Shown in pieces: positions 17,325 through 25,881 of a DNA stretch of 64,000 nt. Position numbers and translations under genes: made by a program. The DNA comes from Clostridium beijerinckii HUN142 (GTDB taxonomy: Bacteria > Bacillota > Clostridia > Clostridiales > Clostridiaceae): NCBI RefSeq assembly GCF_000621745.1, contig NZ_JHXK01000021.1:85760-149759 (forward strand), written 5' to 3'. The notes under the pieces were generated by a model. The model had not been told where the DNA came from and searched no databases. It was given only the letters and a program-made list of their open reading frames with translations. Within the stretch, counting starts at the first letter, position 1. The number at the start of each line of letters is the position of its first letter.

Positions 17325-18086
17325 ATGAAGAAATTAGAAAAGTCTTATTCATATGTATTTAAAGGTATATTAAAGGCCGTGAATCCTATAAAGAAGAGAA
17401 TAATTAAAGCTGAATGCAAAGTTCATAAATTTATAAATAATCAATCCTTAACTATACTAAAAAATGATGGGCATATTGAAGTTTATAAACTTATGGAGTC
17501 ATATATCGATGATATAAATGCTGGGGTTGTTTGGGCGGACCAGGATTTAAAGAGCAGTAATCATTTTTACAATCCCCATAAGAATAAAGGTCTATATGGA
17601 AACAGCAATGCCAAATCAGAATGCATATCTTATTATACAAAAGCACTTAGTGAATATTTCCAGGGGAATATTCAAAGTGCAATGTTCCATTTAGGCTCAA
17701 CCTGCCATCTAATTCAGGACTTGACAGTCCCTCAACATGCTAATGTTCACTTACTAAATAATCATAGAAGTTATGAAAACTGGGTAATTAAAACTCATAT
17801 TCATCATGATGAATTCAAACTCGAAGAAGGAGGAATATATCTTAATTCACTAAATCAGTTTGTATATTTTAATAGTAAGGAAGCTATATGTGTATATAGA
17901 AAACATTCTCATATAAGAAATAAACATCTTAGGTTTCAATTAATTACTTCTATTGTGTTAACAATGGCTCAAGCTACCACCGCCGGTTTAATGTTCAAGT
18001 TTTACAAGGATATACAAGAAATTGATCCTATTATGATCCTGGAACAGAGAAATCATTTTGATAGCATTTTGAAAAATTCACTATAG
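17325..18086 (+). CDS. Zinc-dependent phospholipase C family protein without signal peptide
   Basis: 253 residues from ATG 17325 (AGGA 6 bp before); the frame to 17259 adds 22 residues before that site. The zinc ligands of the alpha-toxin/P1-nuclease fold can be traced: KVHKFINNQSLTIL (first His), VWADQDLKSSNHFYNP (Asp and His), GSTCHLIQDLTVPQHANVHL (His, Asp, His), NNHRSYENW (His, Glu). The mature alpha-toxin begins with a Trp whose amino group binds zinc; here there is no signal peptide and no matching Trp, so the third zinc site differs. No C-terminal C2-like membrane-binding domain. Probably a cell-associated lipase, or sporulation-type homologue, not a secreted toxin. Confidence 0.85.
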   Translation: MKKLEKSYSYVFKGILKAVNPIKKRIIKAECKVHKFINNQSLTILKNDGHIEVYKLMESYIDDINAGVVWADQDLKSSNHFYNPHKNKGLYGNSNAKSECISYYTKALSEYFQGNIQSAMFHLGSTCHLIQDLTVPQHANVHLLNNHRSYENWVIKTHIHHDEFKLEEGGIYLNSLNQFVYFNSKEAICVYRKHSHIRNKHLRFQLITSIVLTMAQATTAGLMFKFYKDIQEIDPIMILEQRNHFDSILKNSL

Positions 18087-18172
18087 AATCCATTCTATTT
18101 TCCTTGCTTTCATTAATATACGTTTATAAACTAATTATAATTTATAATATTCTATTTTACAGCTTATAAATT

Positions 18173-18213
18173 TAAGGACTGAATTCTCATTTGTTTAAGT
18201 TCAGTCCTTAGGA
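18173..18213. terminator. Terminator-like hairpin after the phospholipase gene
   Basis: Perfect 11 bp stem TAAGGACTGAA / TTCAGTCCTTA, 86 bp after the phospholipase stop. The T-run is weak, so it may also act on transcripts from the right. Confidence 0.6.
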
Positions 18214-18350
18214 TTCTAGTGATTCAGATAAAATTTTAATACGATCAAGCAAACATAACATAGAATAAAGTACTTGTTCAATAGTTCCTTAATTCCAGTT
18301 ACTTTTACTTATCTTTAGTTTACTTTAGATTGCATCCACCATATCATCAA

Positions 18351-19064
18351 TTATTTTAGTATTTGCCTCATAGCCTTCCCTTTTTCACTATAACTATTAT
18401 CATTTACAGACTCTACTTTAAATTCTCCATCTTCATATATTACTTTGGATATACTTGAATTATCCATATTTCTTACATTAACTTTTTTATCTAAATACTC
18501 AATGAATACTCTAAGTATTCCTCCATGAACTACTATGAGAACATTCCCCCCATTATCTTCGGAATTCTCAATGCATATATTATCTATGGTTCTCATAAAT
18601 CTTTTTGAGGCTGTGTTATAATCTTCCGCCTCATTAGTTTCATCTAATGCAGCACAAGAATCGCAATATGCTTTTTGAAAATCATATTTCTCTGCCATTT
18701 CTTCAAATGAAGTTACATTAAGGAATTCAAGCATTTTCTTAAACTTTACTTTTTCAAGCTCTCCCTCATATTTTCCAAAGCATACTTCTCTTAAACCTTC
18801 AATCTCTTTTAATTCTAAATCGCCGCTTGCCTTATTCTCTTTTATAACAATCTGAGCCGTTTTTATCGCTCTGCCTAGATCACTGCTGTAAACTGCTTTA
18901 AACCTAACATCACTAAGTCCAAGTCCTGCATTTACAGCCACTTCAATTCCTTCCTTAGTAAGAACACCATCACACCACCCTTGAGTTCTTCCTGCCTTAT
19001 TTAAAATAGTTTGTCCATGTCTCATTAAATATAAAGTAACTTTTCCCTTATTTTTATCACTCAT
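18351..19064 (-). CDS. Histidine phosphatase (phosphoglycerate mutase-like)
   Basis: 237 residues from ATG 19064 (GGGGGA 5 bp upstream); the ATG at 19076 overlaps that site. The catalytic YLMRHGQTILNKAGRTQGWC (about 11-30), the proton donor region LREVCFGKYEGEL, and the second histidine motif VLIVVHGGILRVF are all present. Such proteins dephosphorylate small phosphate esters such as phosphoglycerate, alpha-ribazole phosphate or nucleotides. No cobalamin or glycolysis gene is adjacent, so the substrate is open. Monocistronic. Confidence 0.85.
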   Translation of the reverse strand: MSDKNKGKVTLYLMRHGQTILNKAGRTQGWCDGVLTKEGIEVAVNAGLGLSDVRFKAVYSSDLGRAIKTAQIVIKENKASGDLELKEIEGLREVCFGKYEGELEKVKFKKMLEFLNVTSFEEMAEKYDFQKAYCDSCAALDETNEAEDYNTASKRFMRTIDNICIENSEDNGGNVLIVVHGGILRVFIEYLDKKVNVRNMDNSSISKVIYEDGEFKVESVNDNSYSEKGKAMRQILK

Positions 19065-19139
19065 TTTTTCCCCCATAATGCAAAAATCATTTACAATCTT
19101 GTAATTTATATAAATAAATTATATCATAAATCACAAATA

Positions 19140-19317
19140 CTGGTAACTTCAATATCTAGCAATGCATAATAATTCATGCTACAGTTACCAAATTATTGAG
19201 CTCTGATAAAATGTTCCGATTATCCCCCTTGATTTCTATAGATGAATTAAGTTATACTAATTTTGCAAAATGGACTTGGTGGCAACGAAAGTTGCTGCCT
19301 TTTTTATTTTTTATATT
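19140..19317 (+). ncRNA. Candidate structured transcript ending at a terminator
   Basis: An 8 bp stem TGGTAACT / AGTTACCA (19142-19192) with an inner TAGCA / TGCTA helix is followed about 85 bp later by a 9 bp stem closed by a GAAA loop (GGTGGCAAC / GTTGCTGCC, 19279-19300, two G-T pairs) and a long T-run. No plus-strand gene ends here, and the plus-strand frames here are not protein-like. It could be a small RNA or a stranded 5' leader. The GGTGGCAAC text resembles a T-box terminator, but no Stem I with a specifier loop could be recognised. Confidence 0.4.
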
Positions 19318-19320
19318 TAC

Positions 19321-19557
19321 AAGAACAAAATCGCAGGCGACTTTGGAGCTGGAGATTTTTTTACGCATCTGCCTTTCGAACGCATGTGAGAAAAATCTTC
19401 ACATCAGAAATGGCAGCTATGCTGCATATAAGAACATTTTATGCAGGCGAATATATTTTCTTTTTTATTCTCTTTACAAACCATAATTTTCTGAATCCGT
19501 CTTTTCCATAACATATCCACAGATTTAACTTTAATATAAATTCCTAGAGAATAAAAA
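19321..19557. repeat. Dispersed intergenic repeat, copy A
   Basis: Blocks AAGAACAAAATCGCAGGCGA, GATTTTTTTACGCATCTGCC, CGAACGCATGTGAGAAAAAT, GCAGGCGAATAT and TATCCACAGATTTAA..TATAAATTCCTAGAGAATAAAA recur in the same order and orientation at 54658-54849 and, with an internal deletion, at 60808-60952. Reading frames across it are interrupted in the other copies, so it is not a gene. Confidence 0.8.
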
Positions 19558-19560
19558 TCA

Positions 19561-19625
19561 AAAACAGCTATCGAACCTCTCCTGACAAGTCAACAGTTAG
19601 AAGTTCAAAATAGCTGTTTTTTCAT
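19561..19625. terminator. Long hairpin, terminator-like
   Basis: AAAACAGCTAT / ATAGCTGTTTT ends, with internal GAAC / GTTC pairs, followed by TTTTTT on the plus strand and abutting repeat copy A. It can also end minus-strand transcription toward the phosphatase. Confidence 0.6.
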
Positions 19626-19796
19626 TAAAAAAATATTCTTTAATCCTGTAAATTATGTACGTTCTGCATATAACAATTCATTTTATTTGTTGTACAATAA
19701 CTTATATTTTAAATTGAGTTTTAATCAATTTAACTTTAGAATAAGTAAAGTTTAATATAAGCTTCTATGAATTTACTTTTTATAAATATATATAAA

Positions 19797-21059
19797 TTAC
19801 ATATCCGTGTTTACCGGCAACACGATCGTAAATTTAGTCATCTGCTCACTGCTTTCAACTTTAATTTTCCCATTATGTTTTTCAATTAATTCTCTCACTA
19901 TGCTTAAACCATAACCATGATTCTTGTTGTTATTATTTTTAGTAGTAAATCCAGAATCAAAGATTTTATTAATCATGTTATCTGGAATCCTTTCCCCATC
20001 ATTTGCTATGTTTACAACTATATTGTTTAATTCTTGATATGATTCAGCAATTATAGTCCCTCTATTTTTCATAGCCTTTACCGCGTTGTTAACTATATTA
20101 ATTATTATTCTATATAAATCCATCTCATTTATTGTTGTTAACATAAAATTAGCATTATCACATACAATAACTTTTATATTCTCTGCTAAAACATGCTTAG
20201 TCGCTAGTGATAAAAGTGAAGATCCTTCAGCATCCTTCTCATATACATTTCCACTATTTTGATATGTATTTATAATTCTTTTCAATAAGTTAGAAGCCTC
20301 TTGATACATATTCATATCGCAAAGTTCATATAAACTTGATATATTTAAATTATAATTATCTTTTATATTTTTAAGCTCAATATTTTTTGATGTTAAAGTC
20401 CTATTTAATTTATGTATTTCATCTGAATTCTTTTTAATCTTTCTGAAATCTATTATATTAAATATTATAAATGCAATTAAAGCTATGACTATAATATTTC
20501 TTGATAATACTGGTTCTATATCATAGGAAATATTATATAAAGAAATCAAAAAATCAGGAAAAAAACTTATTATAATTATGTATTTTACAGAGTTACTTTC
20601 ATCTAGTAATAGCCTATAAATTTGCCTAATTTTATTTCTAAATACAAGGCATAAAACAAATAAGAAAATTTGAGAGATATATACAAGCGTAATATTTAAT
20701 GTATCGATATCATATATCAAAAAATCACCCAATATTCCATATAATACATTGCTAAATATAGATATCCAAATGATAACTATTGAATATATTAGATTATACG
20801 CTACTATTGAGTTTAGAACGTTTTTTCTAAAAGTAAAATGTATAATTAATATACTCAAAGCATGTGTTACAAATATACATAGTGATGAATTTCCAAATAA
20901 ATAGGTAATAAAAAAGCCATTTAAGGACAATAGTACTATGCACAATATTAATTTTTTATTTTCTTTTAATTTCTCCTGTTCCAAGCAATAGTTAACTATA
21001 TGAGTAAACAATATACTTTGAAAAACTGTAATAAATGCGTCTATATAGTGCAATTCCAA
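19797..21059 (-). CDS. AgrC-like GHKL sensor kinase lacking the phospho-acceptor His
   Basis: 420 residues. About 205 residues of six to seven helices are followed by a coiled linker and a GHKL ATPase domain: N-box INIVNNAVKAMKNRG, G1-like IANDGERIPDNMINKIFDSG, and G2 KNHGYGLSIVRELIEKHNGK. In AgrC-type kinases a RHDYxNH motif lies ahead of this domain; here the aligned text is KDNYNLN (about residue 235), and no His occurs in the whole dimerisation helix. It probably cannot autophosphorylate in cis. It follows an AgrD-like peptide gene by 42 bp. No response regulator or AgrB gene is adjacent. Confidence 0.8.
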   Translation of the reverse strand: MELHYIDAFITVFQSILFTHIVNYCLEQEKLKENKKLILCIVLLSLNGFFITYLFGNSSLCIFVTHALSILIIHFTFRKNVLNSIVAYNLIYSIVIIWISIFSNVLYGILGDFLIYDIDTLNITLVYISQIFLFVLCLVFRNKIRQIYRLLLDESNSVKYIIIISFFPDFLISLYNISYDIEPVLSRNIIVIALIAFIIFNIIDFRKIKKNSDEIHKLNRTLTSKNIELKNIKDNYNLNISSLYELCDMNMYQEASNLLKRIINTYQNSGNVYEKDAEGSSLLSLATKHVLAENIKVIVCDNANFMLTTINEMDLYRIIINIVNNAVKAMKNRGTIIAESYQELNNIVVNIANDGERIPDNMINKIFDSGFTTKNNNNKNHGYGLSIVRELIEKHNGKIKVESSEQMTKFTIVLPVNTDM

Positions 21060-21101
21060 TTTACATCTCCTTTTATAATATTAGATAGTCAACAAGTTTT
21101 A

Positions 21102-21230
21102 TTATCTTAAATTCTTCATAGACTCTGGCATATCTTCAATACCAGCTGAACCATACGATGCCATAGATGATTTAGTCATAGATTTTGAAAGATTTAATAA
21201 TAAATTTGCAATCATTTTTTTTATTCCCAT
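21102..21230 (-). CDS. Putative AgrD-like cyclic peptide pheromone precursor
   Basis: 42 residues from ATG 21230, 6 bp after AGGTGG. An amphipathic, hydrophobic N-terminus (MGIKKMIANLLLNLSKSMTK) is followed by a small-residue core SSMASYGSAGIE and a DMPESMKNLR tail. That plan (leader, ring segment, acidic-Pro tail) is that of AgrD. The ring Cys is absent, so a Ser would have to form a lactone. It is encoded directly upstream of the AgrC-like kinase. No AgrB protease is in the window. Support is the position and the tail; similarity is modest. Confidence 0.6.
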   Translation of the reverse strand: MGIKKMIANLLLNLSKSMTKSSMASYGSAGIEDMPESMKNLR

Positions 21231-21603
21231 AATATCCACCTCTTAATTATTATTTAATTTTAATTATTTATTTAGAATAATTACATTGATATATAGAAAA
21301 AAGTAATTTTATTTAAGAAATCAGAGATATAAATTGGAAATATAAGTTTATCAATTTTCATTATGTGTTAGATTCCCAAATAAATTCCTTTAACCTCTTT
21401 TACAACCTAATTATTCCATTAATTACATTATAATATTTATTGTGCAATTATTCAACATTTATAGTCATATTAACCAAACCACCTTATTACATTTTATTTT
21501 TTTAACAATGCTAAAATGTATTTTTTATATTGAAGCAAATTGGATTTAATGAGTACCTTCTTTATAAATACTTGTATGTTGCTTAAATATTTATACATGA
21601 ATA

Positions 21604-22251
21604 TTAATCCTCTAAAATAGCAATTGCACGAGTAGGTGCTCCATCAGAATTTTTGAATTTTATTGGAAGAGCGCAGAATGTAAAAATTTCATCTCCCACT
21701 TTATCTAAAGATGTTAAATTTTCTATTACAACTATGTCTGTTTCAGCAAAAAGCTTTTTATGAATAGTTAAATTTTCATCTTTAATAGGATCAATTCCTA
21801 TAACATCTATCCCTACCCCTTTCTTCTTACTTTTTATTAAGTATTCAGCTACTTCTTCTGTAATATATGGATAATTTCCAAAGTAAGCATCTGTCCCCCA
21901 GTATTTATCCCAACCTGTATAAAACAAAATATATTGTGCTATATCTGCTTTTTCTTTAACAGCTTCAATATACTTCATCGTAATCTTTTGGTCTTCTTTT
22001 AAATTGCTGCAATCAACTACTATGCCTTTTCCAACAAACTGTTCTGCACTAAATGAATCTAAAGTTGTTCTTTGAGAGAATAAGTGTGCCGGAGAGTCCA
22101 TATGCGTTCCTGTGTGAGAAAACATAGTTAGCAGTGTTTCCTTAAAACCATCTTTCTCATAGGTACTTGCAACTTCTAATTTAGGTTCATCTGTTCCTGG
22201 ATAAACTGACATCTTCTCCGAAATGGTATGTGTTAAATCTATTACTTTCAT
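21604..22251 (-). CDS. Cyclase-family metal hydrolase (kynurenine formamidase-like)
   Basis: 215 residues from ATG 22251 (AGGG 8 bp before); the frame to 22296 adds 15 lysine-rich residues without similarity. It begins MKVIDLTHTISEKMSVYPGT and has the metal-binding FSHTGTHMDSPAHLF, then IGIDVIGIDPIKDE and ENLTSLDKVGDE, as in the Cyclase/KynB family. Members hydrolyse amides, esters or isatin with a bound divalent metal. No tryptophan catabolism gene is near, so the substrate is open. Monocistronic. Confidence 0.85.
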   Translation of the reverse strand: MKVIDLTHTISEKMSVYPGTDEPKLEVASTYEKDGFKETLLTMFSHTGTHMDSPAHLFSQRTTLDSFSAEQFVGKGIVVDCSNLKEDQKITMKYIEAVKEKADIAQYILFYTGWDKYWGTDAYFGNYPYITEEVAEYLIKSKKKGVGIDVIGIDPIKDENLTIHKKLFAETDIVVIENLTSLDKVGDEIFTFCALPIKFKNSDGAPTRAIAILED

Positions 22252-22316
22252 ATTAATCCCTACTTTCTTTACATATTTTAATGTAATTTTTTTCATTCTA
22301 TAAGTATTATAATATA

Positions 22317-22352
22317 AAAAGATCGCATATCATTCTAAGTGATGCGATCCTT
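22317..22352 (-). terminator. Terminator of the gene at 22393
   Basis: Stem GATCGCAT / ATGCGATC with TTTTT on the minus strand, 41 bp after the stop of the secreted protein gene. Confidence 0.75.
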
Positions 22353-22392
22353 GAATACAAAATTATAAATTTGTTTATACTTTTCTTTAAGT

Positions 22393-22932
22393 TTAATCTG
22401 GTAATGTAAAATAGTTATCAATATACGCTATCATTTGATCTCCTAAAGTTAGATAATAATATACTGGTATTAAATAACTTGAATAAAATAGCCTTTTGCC
22501 CTCTTCTTCAGTACCTTGAAGTGCTCTTATCAAATTTTGCTGATGCCTTAAACTTATAACAAAACTTTGGGCTATAAATGATATTTGATCCGAAAAAAAT
22601 ACATCTGAAATTGAATCACTATAAGTTCTTTTATGTTCTTCTAAATTACGAATAACTTGTTGATATTCATTAATATAATTTCTTATGCTTGTATTTACTG
22701 CAATTAATTGTTCATTTGTTGAATTTTCTCTTATATTTATGGTGGCTATATTTGTTCGTATAGTTTTGATATCTTGAAAATTTTTTATAATATCTTGTTT
22801 ATTCTTTAAATCTGATATTTTAGGTCCATATTGTATGTTCTGCTTAGGTATTGGTTGTGCATATGCTAAATTCGTCATTGCTAGTACGATAACAACTATT
22901 AGTACTACTAATCTGTTTATTTTTTTCATCAT
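22393..22932 (-). CDS. Secreted hypothetical protein
   Basis: 179 residues. A clear signal peptide (MKKINRLVVLIVVIVLAMTN, cleavage probably after LAYA) is followed by a helical mature protein of about 150 residues with few charged clusters (ISDLKNKQDIIKNFQDIKTI and YVISLRHQ-like helices). No Cys or enzyme motif. I do not recognise it. It may be a helical-bundle envelope protein. It has its own terminator at 22317. Confidence 0.65.
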   Translation of the reverse strand: MMKKINRLVVLIVVIVLAMTNLAYAQPIPKQNIQYGPKISDLKNKQDIIKNFQDIKTIRTNIATINIRENSTNEQLIAVNTSIRNYINEYQQVIRNLEEHKRTYSDSISDVFFSDQISFIAQSFVISLRHQQNLIRALQGTEEEGKRLFYSSYLIPVYYYLTLGDQMIAYIDNYFTLPD

Positions 22933-23063
22933 TACTAATTCGCTCCTTTTATAGAAATTATACTAACTATATAAAACTAAATAATATTTATATTTAGCTA
23001 TTATAAGAATTCTATTCTATATAAGAATTAGTAATATTTGAAATAAAATTGAAACCTTAAGAT

Positions 23064-24068
23064 CTAATTTCTATTTGCGATGATAACTCCTACAAGAGGA
23101 TGTAACTTGTGTACCTCAATTTGAAAGTTAAAATTTGAAAAACAATTTAATAATTCGTCAACACTTGATGGTGAATCAACTTCAGGTCCATATCCTACTT
23201 CTGAAAATTCATTTTGATAATAATCTGGGTTCTCAAAAAACATTAAGTCTCCTATAATAATACTATTAAGACTCTTTCCTCCTATGGAGATCATTTTTTC
23301 TATTGCCCTTTTTTTATATTCTGTAGTCAAATGGTGTAATGCATAATTAGAAATAATTTTTGTAATACCTTTATTATATAAATCTACATTCAAATTTGGT
23401 TCCTCAAAGGTTCCTATATAGAGCTCAATATTTGTAGCCTTATGATTTTCAATATTTATCTTAGCTTGTTTAAGCATTCCATCACTAATGTCTAATCCGA
23501 TTGCTAATTTTACATTTCGTGATAACTCAATAATTTGTTTGCCTGTACCACATCCTAAATCGAGTATAACATCATCAGTATTAGGTTCAACTAATTTATT
23601 TATAAGCTCTGCGGCCTTAGCTCTCCAAAAATAACTATTAGTAACGTACTCTTTACTTGCATTATTAAATCGTTGTTTTGCTATTGATTCCATATTTGTT
23701 ATCTTAATAATCTCAATAAGTTGCTGAACTTCCAAAAAATTATTGCTTTGCATTTTCTTTTTAGCTTTATTTAAAGCCGTAAGAACCACTTCAATGTGCT
23801 TTTTATTTTCCTCTAAAGCTCTTGTTTGAATATCAATCATATTGTACATATTATATTCTTTTCCACTTGTCAATTGTTTTATTTCCTCAAGAGATAACCC
23901 TATAAATTTCAACATAGTAATCTGCTGTAATTTTATAAAATCATTATCACAATAAACTCTATATCCAGTTTCAGTTTTTGTAGATGGCTTTAACAAACCA
24001 ATCTCATCATAATACCTTAATGTTTTTATGGTTACCCCTGACCTTTTAGCAAACTCACTGATTTTCAA
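23064..24068 (-). CDS. MerR-type regulator fused to a SAM-dependent methyltransferase
   Basis: 334 residues, with a TTG start at 24068 placed 7 bp after GGGGAGG; the frame to 24086 contains this site. Residues 1-70 are a MerR helix-turn-helix (FAKRSGVTIKTLRYYDEIGL), followed by a coiled coil. Residues about 140-334 are a class I methyltransferase: DVILDLGCGTGKQIIELSRN (SAM motif I), AIGLDISDGMLKQAKINI (motif II) and ISNYALHHLTTEYKKRAIEK. The fusion suggests that the methyl-transfer domain serves as ligand sensor, or that substrate methylation is coupled to transcription. No neighbour shares a divergent promoter clearly. Confidence 0.85.
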   Translation of the reverse strand: MKISEFAKRSGVTIKTLRYYDEIGLLKPSTKTETGYRVYCDNDFIKLQQITMLKFIGLSLEEIKQLTSGKEYNMYNMIDIQTRALEENKKHIEVVLTALNKAKKKMQSNNFLEVQQLIEIIKITNMESIAKQRFNNASKEYVTNSYFWRAKAAELINKLVEPNTDDVILDLGCGTGKQIIELSRNVKLAIGLDISDGMLKQAKINIENHKATNIELYIGTFEEPNLNVDLYNKGITKIISNYALHHLTTEYKKRAIEKMISIGGKSLNSIIIGDLMFFENPDYYQNEFSEVGYGPEVDSPSSVDELLNCFSNFNFQIEVHKLHPLVGVIIANRN

Positions 24069-24184
24069 GATTCTTCCTCCCCTCAAAATTAGTTTAACTC
24101 CTCCACTAAGGGCTGAGTCAATACCTATTTCAAATTTTATATTTGCTCTTAAAGTAGTAATCTTCCGTTTCTATTCTATGGCTA

Positions 24185-24706
24185 TTATAAACAAACCCAA
24201 TACCTTTGTGTAATCCTATTTCCTTCATCCACTTCGTTTTTCAATATTCCATTATTATTTACTATTGTTTTTGCAGATCCAATATTATTTTTGCTACAAG
24301 TGATTAATACTTTCTTAATTCCTAACTTTACACATTCCTTTAGTGCTAGTCCTAACATCTCAGTTGCATATCCTTGTCGTCTTTCCGATTTTCTAACACT
24401 GTAACCTATATGACCACCAAAGTTTAAAAGATAGTCATTTAATCGGTGTCTAATATCAATCATTCCTATTAAATGTCCATCGCTAACAGAAACAGCCATG
24501 TATGTAGTTGCAGGAACTAAGCCATCTCTTACAGTTTCTTCTTTTGAATTATCACAAAATGCGCTATACCATTCTTCAAAAGTTTCAGCAATACCTAATC
24601 CAGCTGTACCATCCATGCTGTCATTATTTTCAATAAACTCTCTTTTATAATCCATGAGTTTTTCCTTATCTTCTAAAGTTGGTAAAATTAAATTTAATAT
24701 ATTCAT
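24185..24706 (-). CDS. GNAT-family N-acetyltransferase
   Basis: 173 residues. Starts MNILNLILPTLEDKEKLMDY and has the acetyl-CoA motif GHIGYSVRKSERRQGYATEM with LKECVKLGIKKVLITCSKNN (about 95-137) and a C-terminal NEVDEGNRITQRYWV, as in the subfamily annotated predicted acetyltransferase. Substrate unknown. It lies upstream of the MerR-methyltransferase fusion (116 bp gap) on the same strand, so weak co-transcription is possible. Confidence 0.85.
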   Translation of the reverse strand: MNILNLILPTLEDKEKLMDYKREFIENNDSMDGTAGLGIAETFEEWYSAFCDNSKEETVRDGLVPATTYMAVSVSDGHLIGMIDIRHRLNDYLLNFGGHIGYSVRKSERRQGYATEMLGLALKECVKLGIKKVLITCSKNNIGSAKTIVNNNGILKNEVDEGNRITQRYWVCL

Positions 24707-24977
24707 TCTCTCCTCAAATTATTCTATTATATTATTTTTAATTATTTGTTATATATATTTAGATCAGATTTCTATATTTTAGTCTCATCTACAACAATTT
24801 TATTTATTAATGAACTCCAAACTATTTTTAGAATTTTAAAGCTAAATAATAAAAAATCACAAATTCACTTACAATCTATTCTCTTTAAAGTATCTAAAAA
24901 AATCAAAATCTACTACTTTAAGTAAAATATATTATTGTGAATACTGCGATTTTTGATATGTTATTTGTTCTTATTTT

Positions 24978-25520
24978 TTATTGTGATAACGAACCCATTT
25001 TACTAAATGGATAAAATCTAAATACAGCCTTACCTTTTATATTACTTTTATCTATATATGGGTTTTTCCATCTTCTTGAATCCCAAGAATCAGATCTATT
25101 ATCACCTAAAAAGAAAAATTTATCTTCCGGAACATCAAATGCTCCATTATATTTTTCATTGTTTTTTACATAATCTTCTTTAATATCATTTCCATTTATA
25201 TTAACAATTCCATCATGTATTACAATATGATCTCCTGGTAATCCAATAACCCTTTTAATAAGTGTTTTCTTTAATTCATCGGAATAAAATACAATAATGT
25301 CTCCCCTTTTAATATTACCCATATTATATATTTTTGTAACAACCATCTTATCATCGACGTTTATGGTAGGTACCATTGATTCACTAGGAACATATATGTT
25401 AAAAAACAAGAAATTTTTTATTAACATAGCTATTATAAGGGCTAATGCTATTGGAATTACCCATTCCTTAAAAAATTTTATGCCTTGATTCTTATAGTTG
25501 TGATTAACTGCACTGTCCAT
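24978..25520 (-). CDS. lepB: Signal peptidase I
   Basis: 180 residues, normal for Gram-positive type I signal peptidases (SipS-like). One N-terminal membrane segment (WVIPIALALIIAMLIKNFLF), then the catalytic Ser in VPSESMVPTINVDD (about 46) and the catalytic Lys in LIKRVIGLPGDHI (about 92), then the box E GDNRSDSWDSRRW. It cleaves signal peptides outside the membrane, and would process the secreted proteins of this window. Monocistronic. Several paralogues are usual in this genus. Confidence 0.92.
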   Translation of the reverse strand: MDSAVNHNYKNQGIKFFKEWVIPIALALIIAMLIKNFLFFNIYVPSESMVPTINVDDKMVVTKIYNMGNIKRGDIIVFYSDELKKTLIKRVIGLPGDHIVIHDGIVNINGNDIKEDYVKNNEKYNGAFDVPEDKFFFLGDNRSDSWDSRRWKNPYIDKSNIKGKAVFRFYPFSKMGSLSQ

Positions 25521-25726
25521 TACTTCTCTCCTTTTGTGTTGATCATTTTTTTATCTTGTAATTATTATATCATATATCCAAAATATAGTATTATGCATAG
25601 ATATTTTAAATTTATCTTAAATAATATTACCTTCTCTAATTCATCGCTATAAATAGAATATAGAATCGTTTATAATTAATAATTGTTAACTCTTACAAAA
25701 AATTTTTATTCTTTCATTTGTTTGCT

Positions 25727-25830
25727 ATGTATATATGTTGCACTGCACAATGCACATTTCACAATTACGACTAAAATTCTTGTACTATTTTGGGAATTAT
25801 GATAAAAACTTATTATTGTAATATACATAT
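25727..25830. repeat. MITE-like repeat family 2, copy 3
   Basis: Starts TATGTATATATGTTGCACTG, contains ACAATGCACATTTCACAATT and AAAATTCTTGTACTATTTTG, and ends TTATTGTAATATACATA. Same orientation as 9699-9784, with more substitutions. The remainder of 25521-25881 is featureless. Confidence 0.7.
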
Positions 25831-25881
25831 TCTAAAGATAACTTGGACTAAGCAATATAACTCTTAACACTGACATATTTT

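Noticed and set aside
19278..19317. T-box riboswitch
   Set aside because: Only a short GGTGGCAAC match within a terminator; no Stem I, no specifier loop, no downstream tRNA-related gene.
19196..19511. Two overlapping plus-strand open frames of 82 and 96 codons
   Set aside because: They lie in the dispersed repeat copy A, have no ribosome site, and the same DNA in copies B and C has stops in these frames.
19797..21230. Complete agr quorum-sensing system
   Set aside because: AgrB and AgrA homologues are missing, and the ring Cys and the kinase His are absent, so only an agr-like module can be claimed.
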